Source: Pseudomonas sp. G2-4
GTDB taxonomy: Bacteria > Pseudomonadota > Gammaproteobacteria > Pseudomonadales > Pseudomonadaceae
DNA length: 64,000 bases
Assembly (NCBI RefSeq): GCF_030064125.1
Contig: NZ_CP125957.1
Location: 2,666,001 to 2,730,000, forward strand
Direction of reading: 5' to 3'
Under the pieces are notes generated by a model. It worked only from the letters and a program-made list of their open reading frames with translations, searched no databases and had not been told where the DNA came from. Positions 17,646-26,177 of the stretch are shown here, piece by piece (the stretch's first letter is position 1; the number at the start of each line of letters is the position of its first letter). The translations under genes were made by a program, and so were the position numbers.

Positions 17646-18023
17646 TTATTGACCGACTAACGGGTAGTGCTTGATACGACACGCATAGCTGTTGCCATCG
17701 CCCTTGCAGACACCATCCAGATACCGGTAATTGACCTGTGCCGACTGCCCCTTCCTGGGCCATTGCCGGCGTGGAAGGGTGGATTGGTAATCAGGCGTTT
17801 CCGGAGTGAATGTGATCGTCGTGCCTGCCTTTGGGCATTCTACTGTGGGTGATGCAGGACTGACTTTTTCGATCCGTGCCTGTAACTGCGGATAGGGTTG
17901 TTTCAGTACATCCAGGATACGAAGCTCCATGCGGCAAATTTGCCATGTTGCCGCTTGGACTGGCGTGCACAGCATTGGGAGCGTCAACGCAAACAGGACG
18001 TAAGCCATTGCCCGGATCTTCAT
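17646..18023 (-). CDS. small predicted secreted protein of unknown function
   Basis: About 125 residues beginning with a clear Sec signal peptide (KIRAMAYVLFALTLPMLCTPVQA). The mature part carries four cysteines and shows no family I recognise. ATG at 18023 is preferred over the adjacent ATG at 18026 because AAGGGC then has better spacing. It lies 42 bases before the CPBP protease gene end on the same strand, so the two may be co-transcribed. Confidence 0.6.
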   Translation of the reverse strand: MKIRAMAYVLFALTLPMLCTPVQAATWQICRMELRILDVLKQPYPQLQARIEKVSPASPTVECPKAGTTITFTPETPDYQSTLPRRQWPRKGQSAQVNYRYLDGVCKGDGNSYACRIKHYPLVGQ

Positions 18024-18065
18024 CATTGCCCTTGCCTGTAAATAGTCAGCCGTGAATGGCATCAG

Positions 18066-18785
18066 TCAACTGTAAAGCCCCATGAGGCGAAAAGACCAGT
18101 CGCTGCTCAGCGCGACAATCTCAGCCAGCGAATGCAGCAGTATCGGGACCAACAGGCCACCACTGTTGATTCTCGCGATGGCTAACACGCATCCACAAGC
18201 AAAGATCAGCGCGACGGTTGTCCAGTTACCGTATTGGATGTGAATGCCGGCGAAGATGGCCGACGTCACGATGATCGCGATCCATTTCCAGACCGGGCTG
18301 TTCTCGTAGGGGAACAGTCGCAGCAGGTAATGGCGGAAAAATAGCTCCTCGGCGATGGGTGGAAGCACGATCAGTGAGGCGACTTTGATCGCGAGTTGCC
18401 AACCGGTGAGGCCTGCCAGGAACTCGGCCATGAAGGCCTCTTGAGGCGACCCGAGCGCGGCGATGGCGATCCCGCAAAGCGCATAGGACCCGATGATGCC
18501 GAGCGCGCCCATCCGAAGGGGTTTACTGATGGCGTTACCGCGCAGTTGGGCGCACGAATCAGCACGGTATTGCCAGACGAACAGGGCGAGGAGAATAAGC
18601 GCGACTGAGCCCATCGTGGCGGCAAGCGACAGGTACGACTCTGCCGGTATGAGGAGAACCGCGGGTATTGCAGCTAGAAAAAACACCAGGGTGGCAAGCG
18701 CGAACATCCCCAATCGGCGAAAGAAGCGGTAACCGGTAAAGGTGGGGGCGGGTAGGAACTCAGGGGCGGCACCAAGATTCGTCAC
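18066..18785 (-). CDS. CPBP-family intramembrane metalloprotease
   Basis: Membrane protein of about 239 residues with seven or eight hydrophobic segments. The Abi/CPBP motifs are present: PPIAEELFFRHYLL (EExxxR), FAGIHIQYG with the second metal ligand, and ILLHSLAEI. Members are related to eukaryotic CAAX prenyl proteases; bacterial substrates are mostly unknown. GTG at 18785 was chosen because GGAG lies 5 bases upstream; an ATG at 18818 would add 11 residues. Confidence 0.78.
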   Translation of the reverse strand: MTNLGAAPEFLPAPTFTGYRFFRRLGMFALATLVFFLAAIPAVLLIPAESYLSLAATMGSVALILLALFVWQYRADSCAQLRGNAISKPLRMGALGIIGSYALCGIAIAALGSPQEAFMAEFLAGLTGWQLAIKVASLIVLPPIAEELFFRHYLLRLFPYENSPVWKWIAIIVTSAIFAGIHIQYGNWTTVALIFACGCVLAIARINSGGLLVPILLHSLAEIVALSSDWSFRLMGLYS

Positions 18786-18934
18786 AGTCACTCCATGAGT
18801 GCAAAGAAGGAACGGCATGCTGCCAGCATTTTTCGCTGTCTGGTACGAGTTCCTACTGGCTTTGTGGAAAGTAGGCAGAATTTTTAAGATCAAACGCCGC
18901 CAGGGGCTGTGCGTTGGTGTACAAACCGCCAGGA

Positions 18935-19489
18935 TTAACCCCGATAGACCGCCGCACTCCAATACTGGCTGCCGCTGCTCTTTTGACGAGTCCAGCCGTC
19001 TGCCTCCAATTGCTTGGCGATCATTCGATTCATCCAGCCATGCCCCAGCAGCAGGACCGGGCCATTACCGGCAAGTGCCTGCAGCCGTTGCGCTGCGCTG
19101 TTGGCACGCAGCTTCGCGGCACCTGCGGATTCAACTCGGCGTGAGTAGCCGCACAACCATAAGACCCGCAGGACAAACGCCCAGGTAAATGGCGAGAGCC
19201 TTGGCCATTTCCAGCGGCCATAAGGCAGTTGCGCTTCACAGAAAAGCGCGTCGACGATAGTGGGCTCCAGGCCTAGCGCCAGGGCAGAGGCCAACGCACG
19301 GGGCGCGGAGCTTGAAACGATGACCGTGGCGGTCGCGGCGAGCTGTTGGCTGGCATCCGGGGCGGGGTGATGAGTGATTTCCGAGCGGTCGTAGTGTTCG
19401 ATCCAGTTTTTCATATCGAGCGCTGATACTTTGGCGGTCGCGCCCAGTTTTGGCTGGCCGTGACGCATCAGGATTATTTCTCTGGGCAC
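18935..19489 (-). CDS. histidine phosphatase family protein
   Basis: A 184-residue protein with the phosphoglycerate-mutase-like RHG motif (IILMRHGQP, His10) and the second catalytic histidine in LLLGHGWMNRMIAKQL. The substrate is unknown. The start is GTG at 19489, directly before the motif. It lies 20 bases after the epimerase gene on the same strand, suggesting co-transcription. Confidence 0.8.
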   Translation of the reverse strand: MPREIILMRHGQPKLGATAKVSALDMKNWIEHYDRSEITHHPAPDASQQLAATATVIVSSSAPRALASALALGLEPTIVDALFCEAQLPYGRWKWPRLSPFTWAFVLRVLWLCGYSRRVESAGAAKLRANSAAQRLQALAGNGPVLLLGHGWMNRMIAKQLEADGWTRQKSSGSQYWSAAVYRG

Positions 19490-19509
19490 GGTCTTTTGAC
19501 GTCCTTGTG

Positions 19510-20559
19510 TTAGGTGCGTTTTGTTTGTGAGGCAAACGCCCTGCGGTTTTCAAACCAATCGTGATCGCGATACCACGTCACGGTGTCGGTAATGGTGCGC
19601 TCCAGCGTTCGGAAACGCACGCCGAGCTCTTGTTCACTTTTGCTGTGATTGAAACGGCTACGGCCTTCTTCTCGTACCAGCAGGCGCAAGGTAGCCATGC
19701 TCAGCAGAATGGGTTTGCGAGTAATACGCGCATAGAGTTCTTGCACAGCCGCCAAGGTGTATAGAAGAGGTAGAGGCAATTGTCGAGCAGGTGTCTTGAC
19801 GCCGGCGATGCGGCCAAGGACAGGCACCAGCTCGCCCATGGTCAGGTGCCGGCCCGCCGCGAGATAGCGTTCACCTCGGCGTCCATGATCGGCAGCGGCA
19901 ATCTGTGCCAATGCCACATCGCGGGCATCGACCACGGAAAAACTGCCGGGGACCAGCCCAGGCAACTTGCCGTTCACGACATCGTTGACCAATTGTCCCG
20001 AGGACGTTGGGCCAATGTCGGCGGGCCCCCACATCCACCCAGGCAGGACCATGCAGGCATGCATTTCAGGATGATCTTCCAGAAACGACAGGATGACGCG
20101 GTCGGCGAGGATTTTGCTGCGGTAGTAGTCATCGGCGTCGGCCTCGGCGCGCAAACAGGTTTCGTCGATGGATGTACCGGGCGGCCCGTCGAGCACGGCG
20201 ATGGATGAGGTATGGATGAACCGTCGAATGCCAGCGCGAAAGGCCTGCTCAATCAGCTCCCGCGTACCGATGACATTGATCTTCTCCAGAGCTTTCCAGT
20301 GGCTGCCGCCCTTGTAGTTGTCGCGAAAGAAAGCCGCGGTATGAAACACCGTATCGCAGCCGTGCAACGCCGCTGCAAAGGCCTCGACATTGACCATGTC
20401 CCCGACGACCAGTTCTACACGCGGCAGGTTGCCGAACTGCAGTTCACCCTTGGCTCTTGATCGAACCAGGGCTTTGACTGCGTAGCCCCGAGCGATCAAT
20501 TCCCGCACCAGATTGTTGCCCAACAAGCCCGTGGCACCCGTGACGAAGATGCTGTACAT
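19510..20559 (-). CDS. NAD-dependent epimerase/dehydratase (dihydroflavonol-4-reductase-like)
   Basis: A 349-residue extended short-chain dehydrogenase. N-terminal VTGATGLLGNNLVREL is the nucleotide loop, HTSSIAV contains the catalytic Ser, and YYRSKILAD gives YxxxK. The overall pattern resembles dihydroflavonol reductases and bacterial aldehyde/ketone reductases. Divergent from a LysR gene with an operator-like palindrome between them, which suggests it is the regulated target. Confidence 0.82.
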   Translation of the reverse strand: MYSIFVTGATGLLGNNLVRELIARGYAVKALVRSRAKGELQFGNLPRVELVVGDMVNVEAFAAALHGCDTVFHTAAFFRDNYKGGSHWKALEKINVIGTRELIEQAFRAGIRRFIHTSSIAVLDGPPGTSIDETCLRAEADADDYYRSKILADRVILSFLEDHPEMHACMVLPGWMWGPADIGPTSSGQLVNDVVNGKLPGLVPGSFSVVDARDVALAQIAAADHGRRGERYLAAGRHLTMGELVPVLGRIAGVKTPARQLPLPLLYTLAAVQELYARITRKPILLSMATLRLLVREEGRSRFNHSKSEQELGVRFRTLERTITDTVTWYRDHDWFENRRAFASQTKRT

Positions 20560-20644
20560 GGTTCAAACCCTTCCTGTTGTTTCGAGGGCGTGTAGATATA
20601 CCGACCAGGCTCCTCGCGAAAAACAGCGCCTGCTGCATAATGGC

Positions 20645-20660
20645 TTTGCATATATGCAAA
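20645..20660. promoter_or_regulatory. perfect 16-bp palindrome, candidate LysR operator
   Basis: TTTGCATATATGCAAA in the 120-base gap between the divergent epimerase and LysR genes, 19 bases before the LysR ATG. It fits the T-N11-A style of LysR sites (TTGCA-N4-TGCAA). Confidence 0.6.
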
Positions 20661-20679
20661 CCAAGGGAAGGGACGGCGC

Positions 20680-21594
20680 ATGGCGTTGCAAGCAAATTGG
20701 GATGATCTTCGTCTGCTGTTGGCGGTGTCGCGGCGTGGCAGCTTTCTACAGGCCGGGCAGTTGCTGGGTATAGCGCCATCCACGGTGTCCCGTCGTTTGA
20801 CCCAACTTGAGCGGGCCCTGGGTGAGCCACTCGTGGAGCGGGGCGTTGAAGGGTGCCGGTTGACCCCACGCGGCCAATCGTTGCAGGAGGTTGCCCTGGC
20901 TGCGGAGGCGGGTTTGAGGCGCCAAGCCGTTACCAGCGTGTCCGAGCCGCACACCGAGCTATCGGGCAATGTCGTGGTCAGTGCCGGGGAGGGGTTTTCT
21001 TCCAGTGTGCTGGAGGCTGCCAGTCGCTTTACATCCCTGCACCCGCAATGCTCGGTGGAGTTGCTGGCAACGGCCGACTTTCACAAGATCGTCCGCGGAG
21101 CGGCAGACATTGCCGTGCGTACAGCCCATCTGGGCGAGCCGTCGCTGATTTATCGGCTCATCGGCAGGCTCGCTTACGGTGTCTTCGCCGATGCCAGTTA
21201 CCTGGAGCGCTTTCCCGGCATGACGCTGGCCAGCGCGGGCAACATTGCCCTGCTTCCGCCGTTGGACATGTTGCCGCAAATGCGTGCGGCAAAAGCTGCG
21301 GGCCTGGAGCGGGCGCAGATCAGTGTGAACTCTTTCGCCGTACAGCTTGAGTCGGTGCGACGCGGCATGGGCGTGGGCGTGTTGCCGCGCATTTTGGCGA
21401 AGGACCTGGTCGAGGTGTTTCCGCAGATCGAGCTTCCAGACCTGGAGGTTTATCTGGTGACCCGGCCTCAGGCATTGAAGCAAGCCCACATCAAGTGTTT
21501 CTTTGCCCTGTTGGAGCGAGTGTTGATCGAAGCCGCGACCCGGGAGGGAGACGACGGCTATTCTTTGGGCGAGCGCCCCGGGCTGCGCGCCTGA
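20680..21594 (+). CDS. LysR-family transcriptional regulator
   Basis: A 304-residue regulator with an N-terminal winged HTH (RGSFLQAGQLLGIAPSTVSRRLTQLE, residues ~18-43) and a C-terminal LysR substrate-binding domain. An AAGGGA ribosome site precedes the ATG. By position it probably controls the divergent epimerase operon and itself through the palindrome at 20645-20660. The inducer is unknown. Confidence 0.88.
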   Translation: MALQANWDDLRLLLAVSRRGSFLQAGQLLGIAPSTVSRRLTQLERALGEPLVERGVEGCRLTPRGQSLQEVALAAEAGLRRQAVTSVSEPHTELSGNVVVSAGEGFSSSVLEAASRFTSLHPQCSVELLATADFHKIVRGAADIAVRTAHLGEPSLIYRLIGRLAYGVFADASYLERFPGMTLASAGNIALLPPLDMLPQMRAAKAAGLERAQISVNSFAVQLESVRRGMGVGVLPRILAKDLVEVFPQIELPDLEVYLVTRPQALKQAHIKCFFALLERVLIEAATREGDDGYSLGERPGLRA

Positions 21595-21613
21595 GGCGAC
21601 CTGAAGGTTGGGC

Positions 21614-21633
21614 GGGATCCCGTTAAGGATCCC
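21614..21633. terminator. candidate bidirectional terminator between LysR and sfnC-like genes
   Basis: 7-bp inverted repeat GGGATCC/GGATCCC with a 6-base loop between two convergent genes, without a T-run. Weak but well placed. Confidence 0.4.
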
Positions 21634-21682
21634 ACCTGACAGATCACCCGGTGCCCAGCTTATGCACCTCGCGGATCCGTAT

Positions 21683-22927
21683 TCACCCTTGCTTCGCCCC
21701 CCCACCAATCTGCCAGACATACGGCGGCTCGGTGCCGTTGATTTCCCAGTCGCCAATGATGCGCTCCTTGTAGATCAGCGGGTTGTGCGAGGCGGCGGTG
21801 CGGGCATTGCGCCAGTGGCGGTCGAGGGCCTTGCTGGTGCTGGTGGCGGACGCGCCAAGGGCATTGAACAGGTCGCTGGTGGCGCGTAGCACCAGGTCGG
21901 AGATCACCACCTGGGCCTGGGCGGATTCCAGTTCGGCGGCGATGTTGGCGGTGTGCTCGGTCTCGGCGTTACGGCCAAAGCGGCTTTCGTAGGCGCGTTG
22001 CGAGGCGCCTGCAGCTCGCAGGGCAGTGGCTTCGGCGGCGTAGACCTGGGCCGAGGCCTTGCCGACCACTTGCTGCACTTGCACGTCCTGGCTCACTGGA
22101 CTGGCGTTGCCGGTGCTGAAGATCCGCGTGCGTTTGTTCACCTGCTCGGTGATGTCGCGCACGGCCGCGCGGCCGGAGCCGGTCAGCACGGCCAGCAGGA
22201 CCAGTTGATAGAACGCCGTCTGGTACTTGAAGCGGGTGGCGAAGTCGATGAGGTTTTCCGGCTCGACCACTGCATTCTCGAACACCGACGTTCCGCTGCC
22301 CGTGGTGCGTTGGCCAAAGCCATCCCAATCGTCGCTTTGCTTGACGCCCGGCTGGTGAACATTGACGGCAGCGATCACGTCGGTGCCGTTGTCGTCACGC
22401 TGGGCATAGAGGTCGATCCAGTCGGCAAAAATACTGCCGGTGCTGTAGTACTTGGTGCCGTTGACGACCCATTGATCGCCTTGACGGGAAACCCGGGTAC
22501 CGACTTCGCCGATTTTTACCGTGCCAATTTCAGTCCAGGCATTGCCCACCAGGTCACCCTCGACGAAGCGCTTGAACCAGGTGTCCTGCGCGCTGCTGGC
22601 GTGGGCGTTGAGGCGGTCCTCGACAAAGGCAAAGTGTCCGCGCAGGGCCTGGGGCAGGTTGGAGTCGGCTTCGGCCAGCTCGATCAGCAGTTGCAACAGC
22701 TGCGGCAACGAAGCCCCGGCACCGCCGAACTCGACCGGCACGCGCACGGCGCCAAAGCCGGCTTCCTTTAACCATTTCACTTGTTCGAAGGGCAGGCTGC
22801 GGGTCTGCTCACGCGCCAGCGCGCCGGCCTGGATGCGCGCAAAAATCGGCCGAAACCGTTCGGCCAAGGCCTCGTAGTCGGTGCCGGTGGACAGGATCGG
22901 CGGCAGGTGTTGTTGCTGTGCGGTCAT
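21683..22927 (-). CDS. SfnC-like flavoprotein monooxygenase (acyl-CoA dehydrogenase fold)
   Basis: A 414-residue protein with acyl-CoA-dehydrogenase-like domains, of the DszC/SfnC type that uses reduced flavin from a partner reductase. Seen: LKEAGFGAVRVPVEFGGAG near the N terminus, GNAWTEIG and NGTKYYSTGSIFADW in the middle beta domain, and the C-terminal helical bundle ending in ASHNPLIYKERIIGDWE. Divergent from msuE-sfnG, with its own -24/-12-like promoter. In P. putida sfnC belongs to the sulfone/sulfonate regulon but its substrate is not defined. ATG at 22927 has AAGGA upstream; longer frames lack homology. Confidence 0.82.
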   Translation of the reverse strand: MTAQQQHLPPILSTGTDYEALAERFRPIFARIQAGALAREQTRSLPFEQVKWLKEAGFGAVRVPVEFGGAGASLPQLLQLLIELAEADSNLPQALRGHFAFVEDRLNAHASSAQDTWFKRFVEGDLVGNAWTEIGTVKIGEVGTRVSRQGDQWVVNGTKYYSTGSIFADWIDLYAQRDDNGTDVIAAVNVHQPGVKQSDDWDGFGQRTTGSGTSVFENAVVEPENLIDFATRFKYQTAFYQLVLLAVLTGSGRAAVRDITEQVNKRTRIFSTGNASPVSQDVQVQQVVGKASAQVYAAEATALRAAGASQRAYESRFGRNAETEHTANIAAELESAQAQVVISDLVLRATSDLFNALGASATSTSKALDRHWRNARTAASHNPLIYKERIIGDWEINGTEPPYVWQIGGGAKQG

Positions 22928-22991
22928 GGTGGTGTTCCTTTTGATGACAAGAGGGCGGGCAGGGCAAAGACCTGCCGTTGCCGGGAGCCAT

Positions 22992-23007
22992 TGCACGGTC
23001 CATGCCT
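22992..23007 (-). promoter_or_regulatory. sigma-54 (-24/-12) promoter candidate for the sfnC-like gene
   Basis: On the minus strand AGGCATGGACCGTGCA has GG and GC exactly 10 bases apart and keeps GGCA and TGCA of the consensus TGGCAC-N5-TTGCW. It lies 65 bases before the ATG. Confidence 0.5.
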
Positions 23008-23060
23008 GCCGCCGAGGGCCCGCAAAACCTGGGTGTGCGCAGTACTCATCAACGAACGGG

Positions 23061-23195
23061 CTGTCGGTCTGCGGACAATCTGTTGCGTGGCTGTGTGCTG
23101 GGCAACAGTCGCTGGCAGGGGCAACGACGCCCTTAGGTGTTGGCCAGGCAACAGCGGAACAACAGCTTGTCTGTCGGGCGACAGCGCGGAAACAG
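23061..23195. promoter_or_regulatory. array of CTGTYG / CRACAG half-sites, candidate SfnR upstream activating sequences
   Basis: Eight half-sites in 135 bases: CTGTCGG 23061, CTGTTGC 23080, GCAACAG 23102, GCAACAG 23148, CAACAG 23160, CTGTCGG 23171, CGACAG 23179, AAACAG 23190. Two pairs form inverted repeats (23080/23102 and 23171/23179). They lie between two divergent sigma-54 promoters, the expected place for enhancer-binding protein sites. Confidence 0.6.
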
Positions 23196-23236
23196 CATGT
23201 GTTTTTAACTGATTGATTATTAAGGAAATAACAAGG

Positions 23237-23252
23237 TGGCACGGTTGCTGCT
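23237..23252 (+). promoter_or_regulatory. sigma-54 (-24/-12) promoter of msuE-sfnG operon
   Basis: TGGCACGGTTGCTGCT has a perfect -24 box (TGGCAC) and a CTGCT -12 box, with GG and GC 10 bases apart. It lies about 50 bases before the msuE ATG. Confidence 0.75.
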
Positions 23253-23302
23253 CTAGCCCTTGTGCAGACGCTGAGACGGCGTCTACCGGCATGAGGTAAG
23301 TG

Positions 23303-23860
23303 ATGAACAAGCAATTCAAAGTGGTGGCGGTGTCAGGCAGCGTGCAGCAACCCTCGCGCACCCTGGTCCTGCTCAATGCACTGGTGGAAAAGCTCGGGCA
23401 GCAACTGCCGATCGAGGTGCGCTTGATCGAGCTGGCCAGGATCGGTCCGCAGTTCGCCGGCGTGCTGCGTCGCGAAGCGTTGCCCGCCGCCGTGCAAGAG
23501 GACCTGCAGGCCATTGAAAGCGCTGATCTGCTGATTGCGGCGAGCCCGGTCTATCGGGCGTCGTACACCGGCCTGTTCAAGCACCTATTTGATTTCGTTC
23601 ATCACGAAGCCCTGAAAAACGTACCGGTGCTGCTTGCCGCGACGGGCGGTTCGGATCGTCATGCGTTGATCATCGATCACCAGTTGCGGCCGCTGTTCGG
23701 GTTCTTCCAGGCCCTCAGCCTGCCGGTGGGGGTCTATGCCTGCGAAGCCGATTTCACTCACTACCAGGTTTCCAGCGCGCAGGTGCTGGACCGCATCGAG
23801 CGCGCTGTCGAGTCAGCGCTGCTGAGCCTTGCACCGGATGCTCGGCGCAGCGCTGCTTGA
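23303..23860 (+). CDS. msuE: NAD(P)H-dependent FMN reductase MsuE/SfnF
   Basis: A 185-residue flavodoxin-fold reductase. VVAVSGSVQQPSRTLVLL is the FMN phosphate loop and ASPVYRASYTGLFKHLFDF the conserved central motif of MsuE/SsuE reductases. It supplies FMNH2 to the adjacent two-component monooxygenase SfnG and perhaps to the divergent SfnC-like protein. ATG at 23303 with GAGG upstream. First gene of the operon under a sigma-54 promoter; the P. putida counterpart next to sfnG is called sfnF. Confidence 0.88.
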   Translation: MNKQFKVVAVSGSVQQPSRTLVLLNALVEKLGQQLPIEVRLIELARIGPQFAGVLRREALPAAVQEDLQAIESADLLIAASPVYRASYTGLFKHLFDFVHHEALKNVPVLLAATGGSDRHALIIDHQLRPLFGFFQALSLPVGVYACEADFTHYQVSSAQVLDRIERAVESALLSLAPDARRSAA

Positions 23861-23897
23861 CCAATTAATTCATTTCAACGAGCCGTGGAGACATGCA

Positions 23898-24995
23898 ATG
23901 AGCCAGGACACGATCAAATTTGCTTACTGGGTGCCCAATGTCAGCGGAGGGCTGGTGGTCAGCAAGATCGAACAGCGCACCGACTGGGGAATCGACTACA
24001 ACCGCAAGCTTGCGCAAATCGCTGAGGCGGCGGGCTTCGACTATGCCTTGTCCCAGGTACGCTTTACCGCCGGTTACGGTGCCGAATACCAGCACGAGTC
24101 CGTGGCCTTCAGTCACGCCTTACTGGCCGCCACCACACGCTTGAAAGTCATCGCAGCGGTATTGCCGGGGCCGTGGACGCCATCGGTGCTGGCCAAGCAG
24201 ATCGCGACCATCGACCAGCTGACTGGCGGCCGTGTGGCGGTCAACGTGGTGTCCGGCTGGTTCAAGGGCGAGTTCACCGCCATTGGCGAACCGTGGCTGG
24301 AGCACGATGAGCGCTATCGCCGTTCCGAAGAGTTCATCACGGCGCTCAAGGGCATCTGGACCACCGACAACTTCACCTTTCGCGGGGACTTCTACCGCTT
24401 CCATGACTACACCCTCAAGCCAAAGCCACTGCAGCAGCAACCGGAAATCTTCCAGGGCGGCAGCTCCCGTGCCGCACGGGACATGGCCGCGCGTGTTTCC
24501 GACTGGTATTTCACCAACGGCAATACGGTTGAGGGCATCAAGGCCCAGGTCGACGACATCCAGGCGAAAGCTGCGGCCAACAACCACAAGGTCAGGGTCG
24601 GGGTGAACGCGTTCGTCATCGCTCGCGATACCGAGGAAGAGGCGCGCGCGGTACTGGCCCAGATCATCGACCAGGCCGATCCCGAAGCGGTCAATGCCTT
24701 TGGCGATGCGGCGAAACAGGCCGGCAAGTCCAGCCCGGAAGGCGAGGGCAACTGGGCCAAATCCAGCTTCGAGGACCTGGTGCAGTACAACGACGGCTTC
24801 AAGACCAACTTGATCGGTACACCGCAGCAGATTGCCGAGCGCATCGTCGCGCTCAAGGCCGTGGGCGTCGACCTGGTGCTTGCCGGCTTCCTGCACTTCC
24901 AGGAAGAAGTCGAATATTTCGGTCGCAAGGTCCTGCCGCTGGTGCGTGAACTGGAGCAACGCAAAGTGGCGGCCAGAACGGCAGCCGTCGCTTAA
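23898..24995 (+). CDS. sfnG: dimethyl-sulfone monooxygenase SfnG
   Basis: A 365-residue bacterial-luciferase-like FMNH2-dependent monooxygenase. FAYWVPNVSGGLVVSKIEQR at the start and VVSGWFKGEFTAIGEPWLEH in the middle are characteristic of SfnG, which oxidises dimethyl sulfone to methanesulfinate and formaldehyde so sulfur can be assimilated. It follows msuE by 37 bases, with GGAG 8 bases before the ATG. Expected in the cytoplasm, expressed under sulfate limitation through SfnR. Confidence 0.95.
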   Translation: MSQDTIKFAYWVPNVSGGLVVSKIEQRTDWGIDYNRKLAQIAEAAGFDYALSQVRFTAGYGAEYQHESVAFSHALLAATTRLKVIAAVLPGPWTPSVLAKQIATIDQLTGGRVAVNVVSGWFKGEFTAIGEPWLEHDERYRRSEEFITALKGIWTTDNFTFRGDFYRFHDYTLKPKPLQQQPEIFQGGSSRAARDMAARVSDWYFTNGNTVEGIKAQVDDIQAKAAANNHKVRVGVNAFVIARDTEEEARAVLAQIIDQADPEAVNAFGDAAKQAGKSSPEGEGNWAKSSFEDLVQYNDGFKTNLIGTPQQIAERIVALKAVGVDLVLAGFLHFQEEVEYFGRKVLPLVRELEQRKVAARTAAVA

Positions 24996-25009
24996 GGGCA
25001 GGAGGGATC

Positions 25010-26164
25010 ATGGGCACGCTCATCGACACACCGCACGAGATTGCGACCAGTTTGCCCCAGTGGCTGCAGCAGCAGGCGCACTGGCATGGCTCGGACGTCG
25101 CCCTGCGCCATAAGCACCTGGGTATTTGGCAGGCGCGAAGCTGGCGGCAACTGGCCGACGAGGTGCACAGCCTGGCGAACGCCTTGCAGTCCCTTGGTTT
25201 TTCGGTGGGCGCGACCCTGACGATCATCAGCCGTCCCCGGCCACAGGCGCTGCTGGCCGCGTTGGCGGCGCAGTGGCTGGGGGGCGTGGCGAGCCTGCTC
25301 GATCCGTTGGACGGGTCGACCCCGTCACTGCTCGATGAGTTGCAGCCGGATTTCGTACTGGCCGAAGGACAGGAGGAGATCCTCCGTCTGCGCGATGCTC
25401 AGGTCGCTCCGCGCGTCCTGATATATGTCGACAGACGTGGCCTGGCGGAGGGCGTGCCGCTCGATCAAGCGCTGGATTACTCGGCATTGGTTGCCCAACC
25501 GTCGCCCTCTGAACTGGCGCCGCAAGCGCGATCGCTCCATACGGCTTTTGTCTTCTACCGCCGGGGCCCCCAGGCCATCGAGCAGCAACGTATCAGCCAC
25601 GCCGAGCTGTTGCAGGAAGGTCGGCGCCTGGTGCAGCGCGAAGGGCTGGGGCGGCAGGAAGAAGCACTGGCAGCCCGGGCTTTCGCCTCTGGCGGCCAGG
25701 CCCGCTACTTGTTGGCGCCTTGGCTGATAGCCGGTTTTCGCCTGAATTTTCCAGAGAACCTGGCCACCCGTGATCGCGACCGACGTGAGTTGGGTCCAAC
25801 GCTGGTGGCCGGGACGCGGGAAACCTACGCGCGCTTGCACAGGTATGCGTTGGAGCGTTTGCCTGAACCGGGCAGTGGCCAACGCCGGCTGGTGGATTGG
25901 GCCTTGGTAACGCCCTCGAACCTATTGCAACGGTATCTGGGGCACTGGCTGGTCCGTGGGCCGTTACGTGACGTCCTGGGGTTTTCTCGCACTCGGGCCC
26001 CATTGCTGGTCGGTGAACCATTGCCGCCCGAAACCCAGGCATTTTTCGACGCCTTGGGGATCAAGGTTCGCTATTGGCGCGATTCGCCCCAGTGGGATGC
26101 GCCCACGATAACAGCGAAAACAACCACCGATGACTGGATCGAGCGTCATTCGCAACTGGCCTGA
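25010..26164 (+). CDS. degenerate, short AMP-binding (ANL superfamily) protein
   Basis: A 384-residue protein that resembles the N-terminal part of acyl-CoA synthetases found beside LIV-type transporters (ARSWRQLADEVHSLANALQSLG early, VTPSNLLQRYLGHWLVRGPLRDVLGF late). The signature loop expected as YTSGSTGxPKG is replaced by FYRRGPQAIEQQ, so ATP binding is probably lost, and it is ~200 residues shorter than active enzymes. Yet the frame is intact, has a strong ribosome site (GGAGGGATC) and is tightly packed (14 bases after sfnG, 13 before the next gene). It may be a pseudo-enzyme or a decaying gene; I cannot decide. Confidence 0.65.
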   Translation: MGTLIDTPHEIATSLPQWLQQQAHWHGSDVALRHKHLGIWQARSWRQLADEVHSLANALQSLGFSVGATLTIISRPRPQALLAALAAQWLGGVASLLDPLDGSTPSLLDELQPDFVLAEGQEEILRLRDAQVAPRVLIYVDRRGLAEGVPLDQALDYSALVAQPSPSELAPQARSLHTAFVFYRRGPQAIEQQRISHAELLQEGRRLVQREGLGRQEEALAARAFASGGQARYLLAPWLIAGFRLNFPENLATRDRDRRELGPTLVAGTRETYARLHRYALERLPEPGSGQRRLVDWALVTPSNLLQRYLGHWLVRGPLRDVLGFSRTRAPLLVGEPLPPETQAFFDALGIKVRYWRDSPQWDAPTITAKTTTDDWIERHSQLA

Positions 26165-26177
26165 GAGGAGGCGCCCC

